Positions 57,348 through 64,000 of a stretch of 64,000 bases of DNA are shown one piece after another. The stretch is from JAAYBF01 sp963716445. GTDB lineage: Bacteria > Actinomycetota > Thermoleophilia > Solirubrobacterales > Thermoleophilaceae. Below the pieces are notes generated by a model, which was not told where the DNA came from, did not search any database, and saw only the letters and a program-made list of their open reading frames with translations. Location of the stretch: the NCBI GenBank assembly GCA_963716445.1, contig OY970313.1, forward strand, positions 2,046,001 to 2,110,000. Direction: 5' to 3'. The position numbers and the translations under genes were made by a program. Each line of letters begins with the position of its first letter. The stretch's first letter is position 1.

Positions 57348-58436
57348 TCAGGCACGCCGGTGCGCACGCGGGACGCGCTGCCGCGCCGCGAGCTCGACCC
57401 GCTTGCGCTCGGTCACGTCGATCGCCGTGTTGACCGTGCCGCGCCGGCGGCCCTCGTCGTCGACGAGCGGCGCCGACGTCATCTCGAGCCACAGGTGACG
57501 ACCGTCGGGCTGGGTCAGCCGGCGGTCGCAGCGCTCCGCGTCCATGCAGTACTCGCCGCGCAGCATCTGCGGCAGGTCGTCGAGGAACTCCTTCATCGAC
57601 CGTCCGACGACCTTCTGCGACGGCATGCCGAGCATCTCGGTCATCGCGGTGTTGACATAGGTTGTGACGCCCTCGCGATCGGTCAGCCATACGCCGACCC
57701 CGACGTGGTCGACCAGCCAGCTCGGCGGCGGCGACCAGCCCGGTCCGTCGAGCGGGGGCCTGCCGCCGCTCGCGGCTCCGCCGTCGTCGACTCCGCCGGC
57801 ATCTCCGTTCCCGTCGCCGTGCTCGCTGCGCTCGCCGTCGACTGCCCCGGCGTAGTCCCGGCGGCCGAGGCGAGCCCCCAGCCGAGCGGCGGTCCTCACA
57901 CCGATCCGCCGCAGCAGGATCTCCTCGCGGAGCGAGTAGCGCGGCTCGCGCGGCTCGCGCAAGGCGGCGATCACGGCCACGGCGCGGCCATCGTCGAGCA
58001 CCGGCGCCAGCAGCGCATGGGCACGCCGCATGCCCGCCCCGACGCCGATCCCCAGGTCGCTCGGCCGGGCCCTGTCGAGGCGGATCGGCGCACCGTGCCA
58101 CGCGACCTGCCCTGGCCAGTGGCTGTCCGGCTCGATCGTCGCCTGTGACAGGAACGAGTCGAGCGCCGGGCGCAGCCGGCGATCGCGGTGGTGGGTGGCC
58201 GCCGGCTCGATGCGGCGGCCGTCGTCGACGACCCGCCACACGACGCACGCGTCGCCCACTATCTCGGCGCCCTCGCGCGCGGCGCGCGCGAGGGTGGCGT
58301 CGCGCGTGCGGAGAGCCTCGCCCGGGCGCAAATCGGGCAGCGGAGCGTGACCAGAGCGCCAGGCGCCCCCGTCCCGCCGCGGCGAGAGGGCGGGGTCGAC
58401 GGCGTGTGCCGTCTGGGCCAGGCTGCCTGTGCTCAT
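57348..58436 (-). CDS. GAF-PAS sensory protein without output domain
   Basis: The 362-aa cytoplasmic protein has a GAF-like domain at about 40-190 (W-R-V-V-D-D-G-R-R-I, L-L-A-P-V-L-D-D-G-R-A-V) and a PAS domain at about 240-345 (G-V-G-V-W-L-T-D-R-E-G, Y-V-N-T-A-M-T-E-M-L-G-M, and the closing D-V-T-E-R-K-R). A G/D-rich linker of about 35 residues joins them. No kinase, GGDEF, phosphatase or HTH follows; the protein ends 17 residues after the PAS domain. AAGGAG precedes the ATG. It may bind a ligand and act on a partner protein. Confidence 0.82.
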   Translation of the reverse strand: MSTGSLAQTAHAVDPALSPRRDGGAWRSGHAPLPDLRPGEALRTRDATLARAAREGAEIVGDACVVWRVVDDGRRIEPAATHHRDRRLRPALDSFLSQATIEPDSHWPGQVAWHGAPIRLDRARPSDLGIGVGAGMRRAHALLAPVLDDGRAVAVIAALREPREPRYSLREEILLRRIGVRTAARLGARLGRRDYAGAVDGERSEHGDGNGDAGGVDDGGAASGGRPPLDGPGWSPPPSWLVDHVGVGVWLTDREGVTTYVNTAMTEMLGMPSQKVVGRSMKEFLDDLPQMLRGEYCMDAERCDRRLTQPDGRHLWLEMTSAPLVDDEGRRRGTVNTAIDVTERKRVELAARQRVPRAHRRA

Positions 58437-58477
58437 CGAGGGACTCCTTGCTCGGCCGGGGATCTGAACCCAATTGC

Positions 58478-58491
58478 GGTCAGACCAAATA
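58478..58491 (-). promoter_or_regulatory. -10 with overlapping operator, GAF-PAS gene
   Basis: Read on the minus strand, TATTTG is followed directly by the palindrome GGTCTGACC (58478-58486; the two share bases). The same 9-mer follows the -10 of the double TetR gene at 59238. The start codon lies 41 bases downstream. Confidence 0.5.
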
Positions 58492-58534
58492 GCGGACGTA
58501 GAGCCAAGGTAAGACGACCGTTCTATGGGTACAA

Positions 58535-58551
58535 CCCCCCGTTTGGGGGGG
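58535..58551. repeat. C6-GTTT-G7 hairpin
   Basis: Six C (58535-58540), GTTT, then seven G (58545-58551) form a pure G:C stem in the region between divergent GAF-PAS and TetR-like genes. It may be a regulatory element or a strong pause structure; the function is not evident. Confidence 0.5.
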
Positions 58552-58644
58552 ATGGGCGCCCGTGAGATACGGTGGTGTGTACCGGAGCCGAGGCCGTACC
58601 GCAGTAACCCTCACCGCGAGCGAGAAGACTGGACTCGGCCGTCC

Positions 58645-58662
58645 ATAAACTGTAGGGTTTAT
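58645..58662. promoter_or_regulatory. Operator-like inverted repeat with -10
   Basis: ATAAAC (58645-58650) and GTTTAT (58657-58662) form an inverted repeat that overlaps the hexamer TAGGGT (58653-58658). The hexamer ends nine bases before the GTG at 58668. A repressor bound here would block the promoter. Confidence 0.5.
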
Positions 58663-58667
58663 AGGTA

Positions 58668-59162
58668 GTGGCTCGTGGTGCCGAGAATCGAGCAGATCTC
58701 GCCGAAGGCCTGAAAGCTCAGGTCGGCGACCTCGACTCTCGCCTGCTGACGGGGCTGGACGATGCGCTGGCCTGCGCGGCCGAGCGCGCGGAGGAGGCAT
58801 CGCGCGCCGTCGGAGCGGACGCCGGGATCGAGCTGCGCTTCGGCGCCGGCCTCGACGCGGTCCTCGAGGCGGCGGCGGCCCAGCCGGATCTGACGCGCCT
58901 CTGCCTCGTCGAGGCCCCGGGACTCGGCTCGCGCGCGCTCGAGCGCAAGGAGGCCGGCCTCCAGCGCTTCGTGGAGTGGCTCGAGCGGCAGCTCGCGGCG
59001 GCGAGCGGAGACCGCCCCGTCCCCCCGCTCGCGGCAGAGATGGTCGTCGGCGGCATCTACGAGGTCTTGCAGCGCAAGGCCCGCGCGGGCGAGATCGCCG
59101 AGCTTCCCGCTCTCGCGTCCGAGCTGCGCCAGCTTTGGCTCCCCGCGTTGCGCGGCCGATAG
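58668..59162 (+). CDS. TetR-like ligand-binding domain protein lacking the HTH
   Basis: The 164-aa protein aligns by eye with the C-terminal domains of the neighbouring TetRs. It has Q-P-D-L-T-R-L-C-L-V-E-A-P-G-L-G-S-R-A-L-E-R, against C-L-V-E-V-L-A-A-G-P in member 1, and L-A-A-E-M-V-V-G-G-I-Y-E-V then E-L-P-A-L-A-S-E-L-R-Q-L-W, against L-A-A-E-M-I-A-L-G and E-L-L-P-E-L-R-Q-L-W. No HTH is encoded before it: the upstream DNA holds a promoter, not a broken frame. It may dimerise with TetRs of the cluster or bind their ligand. Confidence 0.7.
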   Translation: MARGAENRADLAEGLKAQVGDLDSRLLTGLDDALACAAERAEEASRAVGADAGIELRFGAGLDAVLEAAAAQPDLTRLCLVEAPGLGSRALERKEAGLQRFVEWLERQLAAASGDRPVPPLAAEMVVGGIYEVLQRKARAGEIAELPALASELRQLWLPALRGR

Positions 59163-59231
59163 CGTCGACAGCGGCGCCGCATCCGCCGTCTGCCGCGCCA
59201 GCCGGCCCTGGCTCGATAGCCGATTGTCTCC

Positions 59232-59246
59232 TAGAGTGGTCTGACC
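59232..59246 (+). promoter_or_regulatory. -10 with adjacent operator, double TetR gene
   Basis: TAGAGT (59232-59237) is followed immediately by GGTCTGACC (59238-59246), the same palindrome and arrangement as in the GAF-PAS promoter. Suggests common repression, possibly by the double TetR itself. Confidence 0.5.
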
Positions 59247-59291
59247 AAAGTTGTGACCGCCATTGCCGTACACAGCTATCGCGCCGCGTCC

Positions 59292-60590
59292 ATGTCGATA
59301 ACGCCATGGGGTCCTGCCGATCGTCTGCGCTCCAAGCGGCTCCGTCCCGGGCCCGGCACCTCCCGCCGCGCGGTGGCGCGCAACCAGCGCGAGCGGCTCT
59401 ACGGCGCGACGATCGCCGTTGTCGCCGACCAGGGCTATGAGACGACGCGCGTGGCGGACATCCTCGAAGTCGCCGGGGTCTCGCGCAGCGCCTTCTACCG
59501 GCATTTCGCGAACAAGGAAGAGTGCTTCCTGGCGACGCTCGACGCACTGGTGGAGGTGACGGCGCAGGCGGTGGCCGGCGCCTACCGCCGCGAGGGCACC
59601 CAGTGGGACGAACGGCTGCGCGTGTTGTTCGACGGCGTCGTCGAGCTGATCGTGACCCAGCCGGCCGCCGCCCGGGTCTGGTTCGTCGAGACGTTCTCAG
59701 CCGGTCCCGAGGCCGTGGAGCGCGTCGAGCGGCTCACCGACGAGCTCGAGCGACTGGCGATCGAATCGCTCAACGAGACGGCGGAGCGAACCGACATGCC
59801 GCGTCCGCTCGTGCGGGCGATCATCGGAGGGCTGCGCCAGATCATCCAGACGCGGCTGCGACACGACGAGGAGGCTCAGCTGACCGAGCTCGTCCCGGCC
59901 CTGCTCGCCTGGGCGCTCAGCTACCGCACGCCCGCGGCGCCGCTGCGGCGCCCGCGCAAGCCGCCCCGCCTGCCGCCCACGACTGCCGACCCGGATCCGC
60001 GGCGCGCGAAGATCCTCGACGCCGTGACCGAGTTGGTCGCCGAGAAGAGCTACCGCGCGATGACGATCACCGAGATCGCCCAGCGCGCGGCCATCTCGCT
60101 GACCACCTTCTACCGCTACTTCGAGAGCAAGGAAGCGGTGTTCCTGGCGGCGATCGACGACGGTGAGCGGCGGCTGATCGAGACCAGCCTGCCGGCGTAT
60201 CGCCAGGGCCCCGACTGGCCCCGCTCGGTCAAGGACGGACTGCACGCCTTCTTCGCGTTCTTCGCCGAGAACGGCGCGACGGCGCGACTCGGGGGACTGA
60301 ACATCTTCGCGGGCGGCCCCGAAGCGCTCGAGCGCTATGAGCGCGCGACGATCGGCTTCGAGGGGCTCCTGCTGCGCGGGTACCGCGAGCACCCCGACGC
60401 CAGCCCGGTCGCCGGCGAGGCGATCCGCGGGGCGATCGCCGCGCTCCTCTACCAGCAGCTGCGAATCGAGGGCACCGAGGGCCTGTACGAGATCGCCCCG
60501 ACGGCGACCTTCATCGCTCTCGCTCCGTTCGTCGGCAGCGACGAGGCGACGGCGGTCGCGAACGAGGGCTGGCGACCGCAGCCGGCCTAG
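59292..60590 (+). CDS. Double TetR: two complete TetR proteins in one chain
   Basis: The 432-aa protein contains two full TetR units. Unit 1 has an HTH at about 32-82 (T-R-V-A-D-I-L-E-V-A-G-V-S-R-S-A-F-Y-R-H-F-A-N-K-E-E-C-F) and a ligand domain with W-F-V-E-T-F-S-A-G-P. After a Pro/Arg-rich linker (about 213-236), unit 2 has an HTH at about 237-287 (M-T-I-T-E-I-A-Q-R-A-A-I-S-L-T-T-F-Y-R-Y-F-E-S-K-E) and a second ligand domain with F-A-G-G-P-E-A-L-E-R. TetRs normally dimerise; here one chain could form the dimer internally. The N-terminus from M-S-I-T-P-W-G looks native; a GTG at 59253 is an alternative. Confidence 0.88.
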   Translation: MSITPWGPADRLRSKRLRPGPGTSRRAVARNQRERLYGATIAVVADQGYETTRVADILEVAGVSRSAFYRHFANKEECFLATLDALVEVTAQAVAGAYRREGTQWDERLRVLFDGVVELIVTQPAAARVWFVETFSAGPEAVERVERLTDELERLAIESLNETAERTDMPRPLVRAIIGGLRQIIQTRLRHDEEAQLTELVPALLAWALSYRTPAAPLRRPRKPPRLPPTTADPDPRRAKILDAVTELVAEKSYRAMTITEIAQRAAISLTTFYRYFESKEAVFLAAIDDGERRLIETSLPAYRQGPDWPRSVKDGLHAFFAFFAENGATARLGGLNIFAGGPEALERYERATIGFEGLLLRGYREHPDASPVAGEAIRGAIAALLYQQLRIEGTEGLYEIAPTATFIALAPFVGSDEATAVANEGWRPQPA

Positions 60591-61165
60591 CGACTCGCCA
60601 CGGCGATCAGCGTCCCGCTCTCGCGCCGCAGCAGCCGCGTCTCGAAGCCGAGCTCGCGCAGCAGCCGTCCGAGCGAGCGGCGCGTGAGGAAGCGCAGGTG
60701 CGGCGACAGCGGCGGGAAGCGCCGCTCGAAGCCCAGCACCAGCGCCTCGAAGCCGGTCAGCCGCGAATGCGCCGGGGTCGTGACGGCGAGGCGCCCGCCG
60801 GGCCGCAGCACGCGGCGCGCCTCGGAGAGCAGCAGCTGGACGTCGCGCACGTGCTCGATCGTCTCGGCGCAGAGCACGAGGTCGAAGCCGTTGTCGGGCA
60901 GCGGGAGCGGCGCGTCGGGGTCGAGCGCGACGGCGCGCGCGCCGGGCAGCCGCGCAGCGGCTCGCTCGAGCGCCACGCCGGAGACGTCCGCGACGGTCAG
61001 CCGGTCGGCGTCGAGCGAGGCGGTCAGCCGGCCGTCGCCGCAGCCGAGGTCGAGCGCGGAGCCCACCGGCCCGAGCCGCTCGACGAAGCGGACGAGATGG
61101 GCGGGCGGGGGCCCGGCGTCCTCCGGCACCAGGCGCCAGAGGTCGTCGTCGTAGGAGCTCGGCAC
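60587..61165 (-). CDS. SAM-dependent methyltransferase
   Basis: The 192-aa class I enzyme has A-L-D-L-G-C-G-D-G-R (motif I, about 37-46), V-A-D-V-S at strand 2, F-D-L-V-L-C-A-E-T-I-E-H at motif IV and L-R-P-G-G-R-L-A-V-T-T-P. Typical Methyltransf_11; substrate unknown. Its stop overlaps the double TetR stop by 4 bases. Probably in one leftward unit with the next two genes. Confidence 0.88.
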   Translation of the reverse strand: MPSSYDDDLWRLVPEDAGPPPAHLVRFVERLGPVGSALDLGCGDGRLTASLDADRLTVADVSGVALERAAARLPGARAVALDPDAPLPLPDNGFDLVLCAETIEHVRDVQLLLSEARRVLRPGGRLAVTTPAHSRLTGFEALVLGFERRFPPLSPHLRFLTRRSLGRLLRELGFETRLLRRESGTLIAVASR

Positions 61166-61199
61166 GCAGGGGACGCTACCCGCGGCGGCGCTGGCGCCG

Positions 61200-61919
61200 T
61201 CAGTCCGGACGGCGGGCGACCAGCATCAGCGTGTGACCGAGCCGCGCGGCGCGGCGGCGGGAGCCCAGCGCGTCGTCGAGCGGCCACAGCGCGCGCTGCA
61301 ACCGCGCCGGCAGCCGCCGCCAGGCGTACGTGACGGCGTGCAGCTCCGGAATCAGCCCGACCGCCCGTGCCTCGCGCTCGAGCCGGCCGGGCGCGAGCGG
61401 GATGTCGTCGGGGGTCCCGTGCACCGCCGGCCCCAACCCGACCCGGTTGGCGAGCGTCAAGCCGGCGCCGACCGGGTGCAGCGCCCCCGGCTCCATCGCG
61501 ACGAGCGCGCCGCCGGGGCGCAGCAGCCGCGCCGCCTCGGCGAAGGCAGGTCGCAGCGGCCCCTGGTAGACGACGTGATGGAGGACGTAGCGGTAGAGGA
61601 CCACGTCGAACGCGCCGTCCGGCAGCGTGTCGAGCTCGCCGGCGCGGCCGGCGAGCCCCTCGTCGAGCTCGCCGCTCTCGACCAGGGCCCGCGGCAGGTC
61701 CTCGTCCAGCTCGACGCCGGTCATCCGCCACGCCGGCCGCGGGAAGAGGTGCCGGCCCGGGTCCCTCCCGCAGCCCACCGAGAGCACCCGGCCGCCGTCG
61801 AGCTTCAGCCGCCGGTCGAGGATCTCGCGCTCGCGCTCGCGCAGGCGTCCGTAATGGACCGCCAGGGTGTCCGGATCGGACAGGCGGTCGAGCACGCTCC
61901 CTGGGCGGTGGTGCTCCAC
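61200..61919 (-). CDS. SAM-dependent methyltransferase
   Basis: The 239-aa class I enzyme has V-L-S-V-G-C-G-R-D-P-G-R (motif I), G-V-E-L-D-E at strand 2, F-D-V-V-L-Y-R-Y-V-L-H-H at motif IV and L-R-P-G-G-A-L-V-A-M-E-P. The C-terminal part (A-W-R-R-L-P-A-R-L) suits binding of a lipid-linked or aromatic substrate, but this is a guess. It lies 28 bases after the sugar transferase gene and 34 bases before the next methyltransferase, which fits a glycan role. Confidence 0.85.
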   Translation of the reverse strand: MEHHRPGSVLDRLSDPDTLAVHYGRLREREREILDRRLKLDGGRVLSVGCGRDPGRHLFPRPAWRMTGVELDEDLPRALVESGELDEGLAGRAGELDTLPDGAFDVVLYRYVLHHVVYQGPLRPAFAEAARLLRPGGALVAMEPGALHPVGAGLTLANRVGLGPAVHGTPDDIPLAPGRLEREARAVGLIPELHAVTYAWRRLPARLQRALWPLDDALGSRRRAARLGHTLMLVARRPD

Positions 61920-61947
61920 GGCCCCGAGTCCTAGCGCGGCTGGCGAC

Positions 61948-63447
61948 TCACCACGCGCCGTGCGAGCGGAAGACCGCCGGGATGGTCTTCAGGAGGATCG
62001 TGAAGTCGAGGAACACCGACCAGCGCTCGAGGTAGAGGAAGTCGAGCCGCACCAGCTCGTCGAAGTCGAGCTCGGAGCGCCCCGAGACCTGCCAGAGCCC
62101 CGTCATCCCCGGCAGGACCAGGTAGCGCTTGCGGTGCCAGTCGTCGAGCAGCGCATAGTCGCGCTGCGGCAGCGGGCGCGGGCCGACCAGCGACATCTCG
62201 CCGCGCAGGACGTTGAACAGCTGGGGCAGCTCGTCGAGCGACCAGCGGCGCAGCAGCGACCCGACATGGGTCACGCGCGGATCCTCGCGGATCTTGAAGA
62301 TCGCGCCGCCGGCCTCGTTGCGGTGCTCGAGGTCGTCCTGCTGGCGCTCGGCGCCCTCGCGCATCGTGCGGAACTTCAGGCACGCGAAGGGCCGTCCGCC
62401 GATCCCCGGGCGGATCGAGCGGAACAGCACCGGGCCACGCGACTCGAGCTTCACCGCCACGGCGATCAGGACGAGCAACGGCGACAGGGCGACGAGCAGC
62501 AACGTCGCTCCGACGAGGTCGAAGGCGCGCTTGACGGCGAAGTCGACGCCGTCGAAGACGGGCGGCTTGAGCTCGAACAGCGGCAGCGACTGGCCCGGGA
62601 CGAACTCGACGCGATCCATCAGGATCTCCATCGTCGACGGAGCGACGCGCACCCGCTTGCCGTGCTGGTGACAGCGATCCACCAGCTCGACCGCCTGCTC
62701 CTGCGGGAAGGCGGGATCGGCGATCAGCACTTCGTCGATCGCGTCGAAGTTGCGCTCCAGGCCCTCGAGGCTGCCGAAGTCGCGCAGGCGGGCGTCGCTG
62801 TGGCGCGGCGTCAGCGACACGTAGCCGAAGGGCTCGACCTCCGAGCTGTCGCGCAGCGCGTGCGCGACCGCGTCGATGTGGCTGCCGGACCCGACGAGGA
62901 CCGCGCGCCGGCGAAAGCCGGCCGCGCGCAGCACCGCGCCGCTGACGCGCTCGAAGACCCAGCGGAACGCCGAGACGTACACGAGGGCGAAGAACAGCGA
63001 CCCGTAGAAGATGTAGTACGAGGAGAACTGGTGACCCTCGATCACCGCGTAGACGAGCACCACGACCGTCACCTGGAAGAGCGCCGAGATCAGGGTCGCG
63101 AACCCCGGCCGCTGACCGCGGTCGCGATAGAGGCCCGAGCGCGCGAACAGCAGCAGCATCACGAGGCAGGCGAGCGGCGCGTACTCCTTGGCCTGGTCGA
63201 AGGTGCGGTCGAGCGCGTCCGGCGCGACGATCGCCGCCTTGATCGCCAGGCCGGTCCAGATCGCGAGGAACATGCCGGCGACGTCGAGCGACGCGAGCGT
63301 GAGGACGCGCGAGCCACGGCGAACCAGCTCGAAGCGCAGCAGGCCCTTGACCAGCGGCATGCTGCTCGCGCGCACGTCACGGCGCGGGAGGTCCGCCGGC
63401 GCCGCCGGCCGCAGCTCCCTCAGCTCTCTCGCCAGGCCGTTGCCCAT
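61948..63447 (-). CDS. Polyprenyl-phosphate sugar-1-phosphate transferase (initiating enzyme)
   Basis: The 499-aa protein starts glycan synthesis by moving sugar-1-phosphate to undecaprenyl phosphate. It has four or five N-terminal TM segments, a Rossmann-like central region (R-R-R-A-V-L-V-G-S-G), a re-entrant membrane helix near 310-335, and the catalytic domain: K-F-R-T-M, S-L-D-E-L-P-Q-L-F-N with the D-E pair, M-S-L-V-G-P-R-P-L, and G-M-T-G-L-W-Q-V-S-G-R. This is the long WbaP/CpsE type. It is separated from the main cluster by the TetR region. The donor sugar is not predictable. Confidence 0.93.
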   Translation of the reverse strand: MGNGLARELRELRPAAPADLPRRDVRASSMPLVKGLLRFELVRRGSRVLTLASLDVAGMFLAIWTGLAIKAAIVAPDALDRTFDQAKEYAPLACLVMLLLFARSGLYRDRGQRPGFATLISALFQVTVVVLVYAVIEGHQFSSYYIFYGSLFFALVYVSAFRWVFERVSGAVLRAAGFRRRAVLVGSGSHIDAVAHALRDSSEVEPFGYVSLTPRHSDARLRDFGSLEGLERNFDAIDEVLIADPAFPQEQAVELVDRCHQHGKRVRVAPSTMEILMDRVEFVPGQSLPLFELKPPVFDGVDFAVKRAFDLVGATLLLVALSPLLVLIAVAVKLESRGPVLFRSIRPGIGGRPFACLKFRTMREGAERQQDDLEHRNEAGGAIFKIREDPRVTHVGSLLRRWSLDELPQLFNVLRGEMSLVGPRPLPQRDYALLDDWHRKRYLVLPGMTGLWQVSGRSELDFDELVRLDFLYLERWSVFLDFTILLKTIPAVFRSHGAW

Positions 63448-63618
63448 CTCGTGGTGCTCGCCTCCGATCGCTCTCCGTCACTCCTGCGCAAAAGAGCAAA
63501 CAGGCCAACCGCCGCAATGTAGCGCGGCCGGAGGGCGAATACCGGTAACGGCGTCCCGACGAGTGGGCGACCGGCGCTTCGCGTTCGAGCGAGGAGCTGG
63601 TGACACGACGGCCGGCCG

Positions 63619-63624
63619 TATCCT
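63619..63624 (+). promoter_or_regulatory. -10 element of the mutase gene
   Basis: TATCCT ends six bases before the ATG at 63631. No SD is present; leaderless arrangement. Confidence 0.5.
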
Positions 63625-63630
63625 TCACCC

Positions 63631-64000
63631 ATGGCCACGACCCCCGACCAGAAGCCCTCGATCGCGCCGATCGTCGGCCCCGACGATCCCCGCCGGTACA
63701 CCGACTCCGGCATCGAGGTCAAGCCGCTCTACACCGAGGACGACCTCCCCGCTGACCTGCCCGAGAAGCTCGGCAAGCCGGGCGAGTACCCCTTCACGCG
63801 CGGGATCCACGAGCGGATGTACCGCGACCGGCAGTGGACGATGCGCCAGTACGCAGGCTACGCGAGCGCGAAGGAGACCAACGAGCGCTTCCACTACCTG
63901 ATCGACCACGGCTCGACCGGCCTGTCGATGGCGTTCGACCTGCCGACCCAGCTCGGCCGCGACTCCGACGACCCGCTCTGCGAGGGCGAGGTCGGCCGCA
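63631..64000 (+). CDS. Methylmalonyl-CoA mutase large subunit, 5' part (cut by window edge)
   Basis: Only the first 123 residues are present. They contain the N-terminal block of acyl-CoA mutases: E-Y-P-F-T-R-G-I-H, then M-Y-R-D-R-Q-W-T-M-R-Q-Y-A-G-Y and G-L-S-M-A-F-D-L-P-T-Q-L-G, which lines the CoA/substrate tunnel. The enzyme isomerises methylmalonyl-CoA and succinyl-CoA with adenosylcobalamin. The cobalamin-binding domain would be to the right or in a separate subunit. It is divergent from the sugar transferase, 183 bases apart. Confidence 0.92.
   Translation, partial: MATTPDQKPSIAPIVGPDDPRRYTDSGIEVKPLYTEDDLPADLPEKLGKPGEYPFTRGIHERMYRDRQWTMRQYAGYASAKETNERFHYLIDHGSTGLSMAFDLPTQLGRDSDDPLCEGEVGR

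Noticed and set aside
1..64000. CRISPR arrays, rRNA genes, insertion sequences
   Set aside because: No regularly spaced repeats, no rRNA-like sequence and no transposase frame with terminal repeats were found.

Overview
The window is chromosomal DNA of a very GC-rich actinomycete. My best guess is the class Thermoleophilia (Solirubrobacterales). Supporting signs are the strong G/C bias at third codon positions, frequent GTG and TTG starts, a cobalamin-dependent ribonucleotide reductase, DUF6328, and a run of paralogous TetR regulators with a shared signature. This placement rests on gene content only.

Layout. (1) 1-6285: an accessory island of visibly lower GC (58% in one 60-base sample I counted, against 80% in a sample from the glycan cluster), abutting the 3' end of a tRNA-Thr(CGT) at 6289-6360. 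It holds a small membrane protein followed by a 44-aa proline-rich protein, and a four-gene leftward operon: helical repeat-like protein, one-TM protein, a protein with two RusA-like domains, and a large protein with a PD-(D/E)XK-like nuclease motif. No gene of this operon matches a defence system I can name; it is the best candidate for an undescribed system. (2) 6.4-14.3 kb: core genes, namely DUF192, holB, tmk, a sugar epimerase, class II RNR (nrdJ), an SMR efflux gene plus TetR with a palindromic operator, and greA. (3) 14.3-18.6 kb: secreted proteins, an SDR reductase, an epoxide hydrolase-like enzyme and DUF6328.

(4) 18.5-54.6 kb: a cell-surface polysaccharide cluster. It encodes an ABC exporter (Wzm/Wzt), two flippases, about sixteen glycosyltransferases of GT2, GT4, GT8, GT26 and CgeB types, three large GT-C-like membrane proteins, an O-antigen-ligase-like protein with TPRs, several methyltransferases, and Gmd plus an Rmd-like reductase, which together would make GDP-rhamnose. 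An initiating polyprenyl-phosphate sugar transferase lies further right (61.9-63.4 kb). The genes switch strand often but are tightly packed, with many 4-nt start/stop overlaps inside modules.

(5) 54.6-60.6 kb: a TetR cluster with three ordinary TetRs, one ligand-domain protein lacking the HTH, and one polypeptide that fuses two complete TetRs, together with a GAF-PAS protein lacking an output domain. The GAF-PAS gene and the double TetR share an operator-like palindrome directly after their -10 hexamers. (6) 60.6-64 kb: two methyltransferases, the sugar transferase, and the start of a methylmalonyl-CoA mutase gene cut by the window edge.

Across the window many monocistronic or first genes have a TAnnnT hexamer ending 6-8 bases before an ATG/GTG/TTG and no Shine-Dalgarno sequence, which suggests widespread leaderless transcription. 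Start sites were chosen with this in mind.
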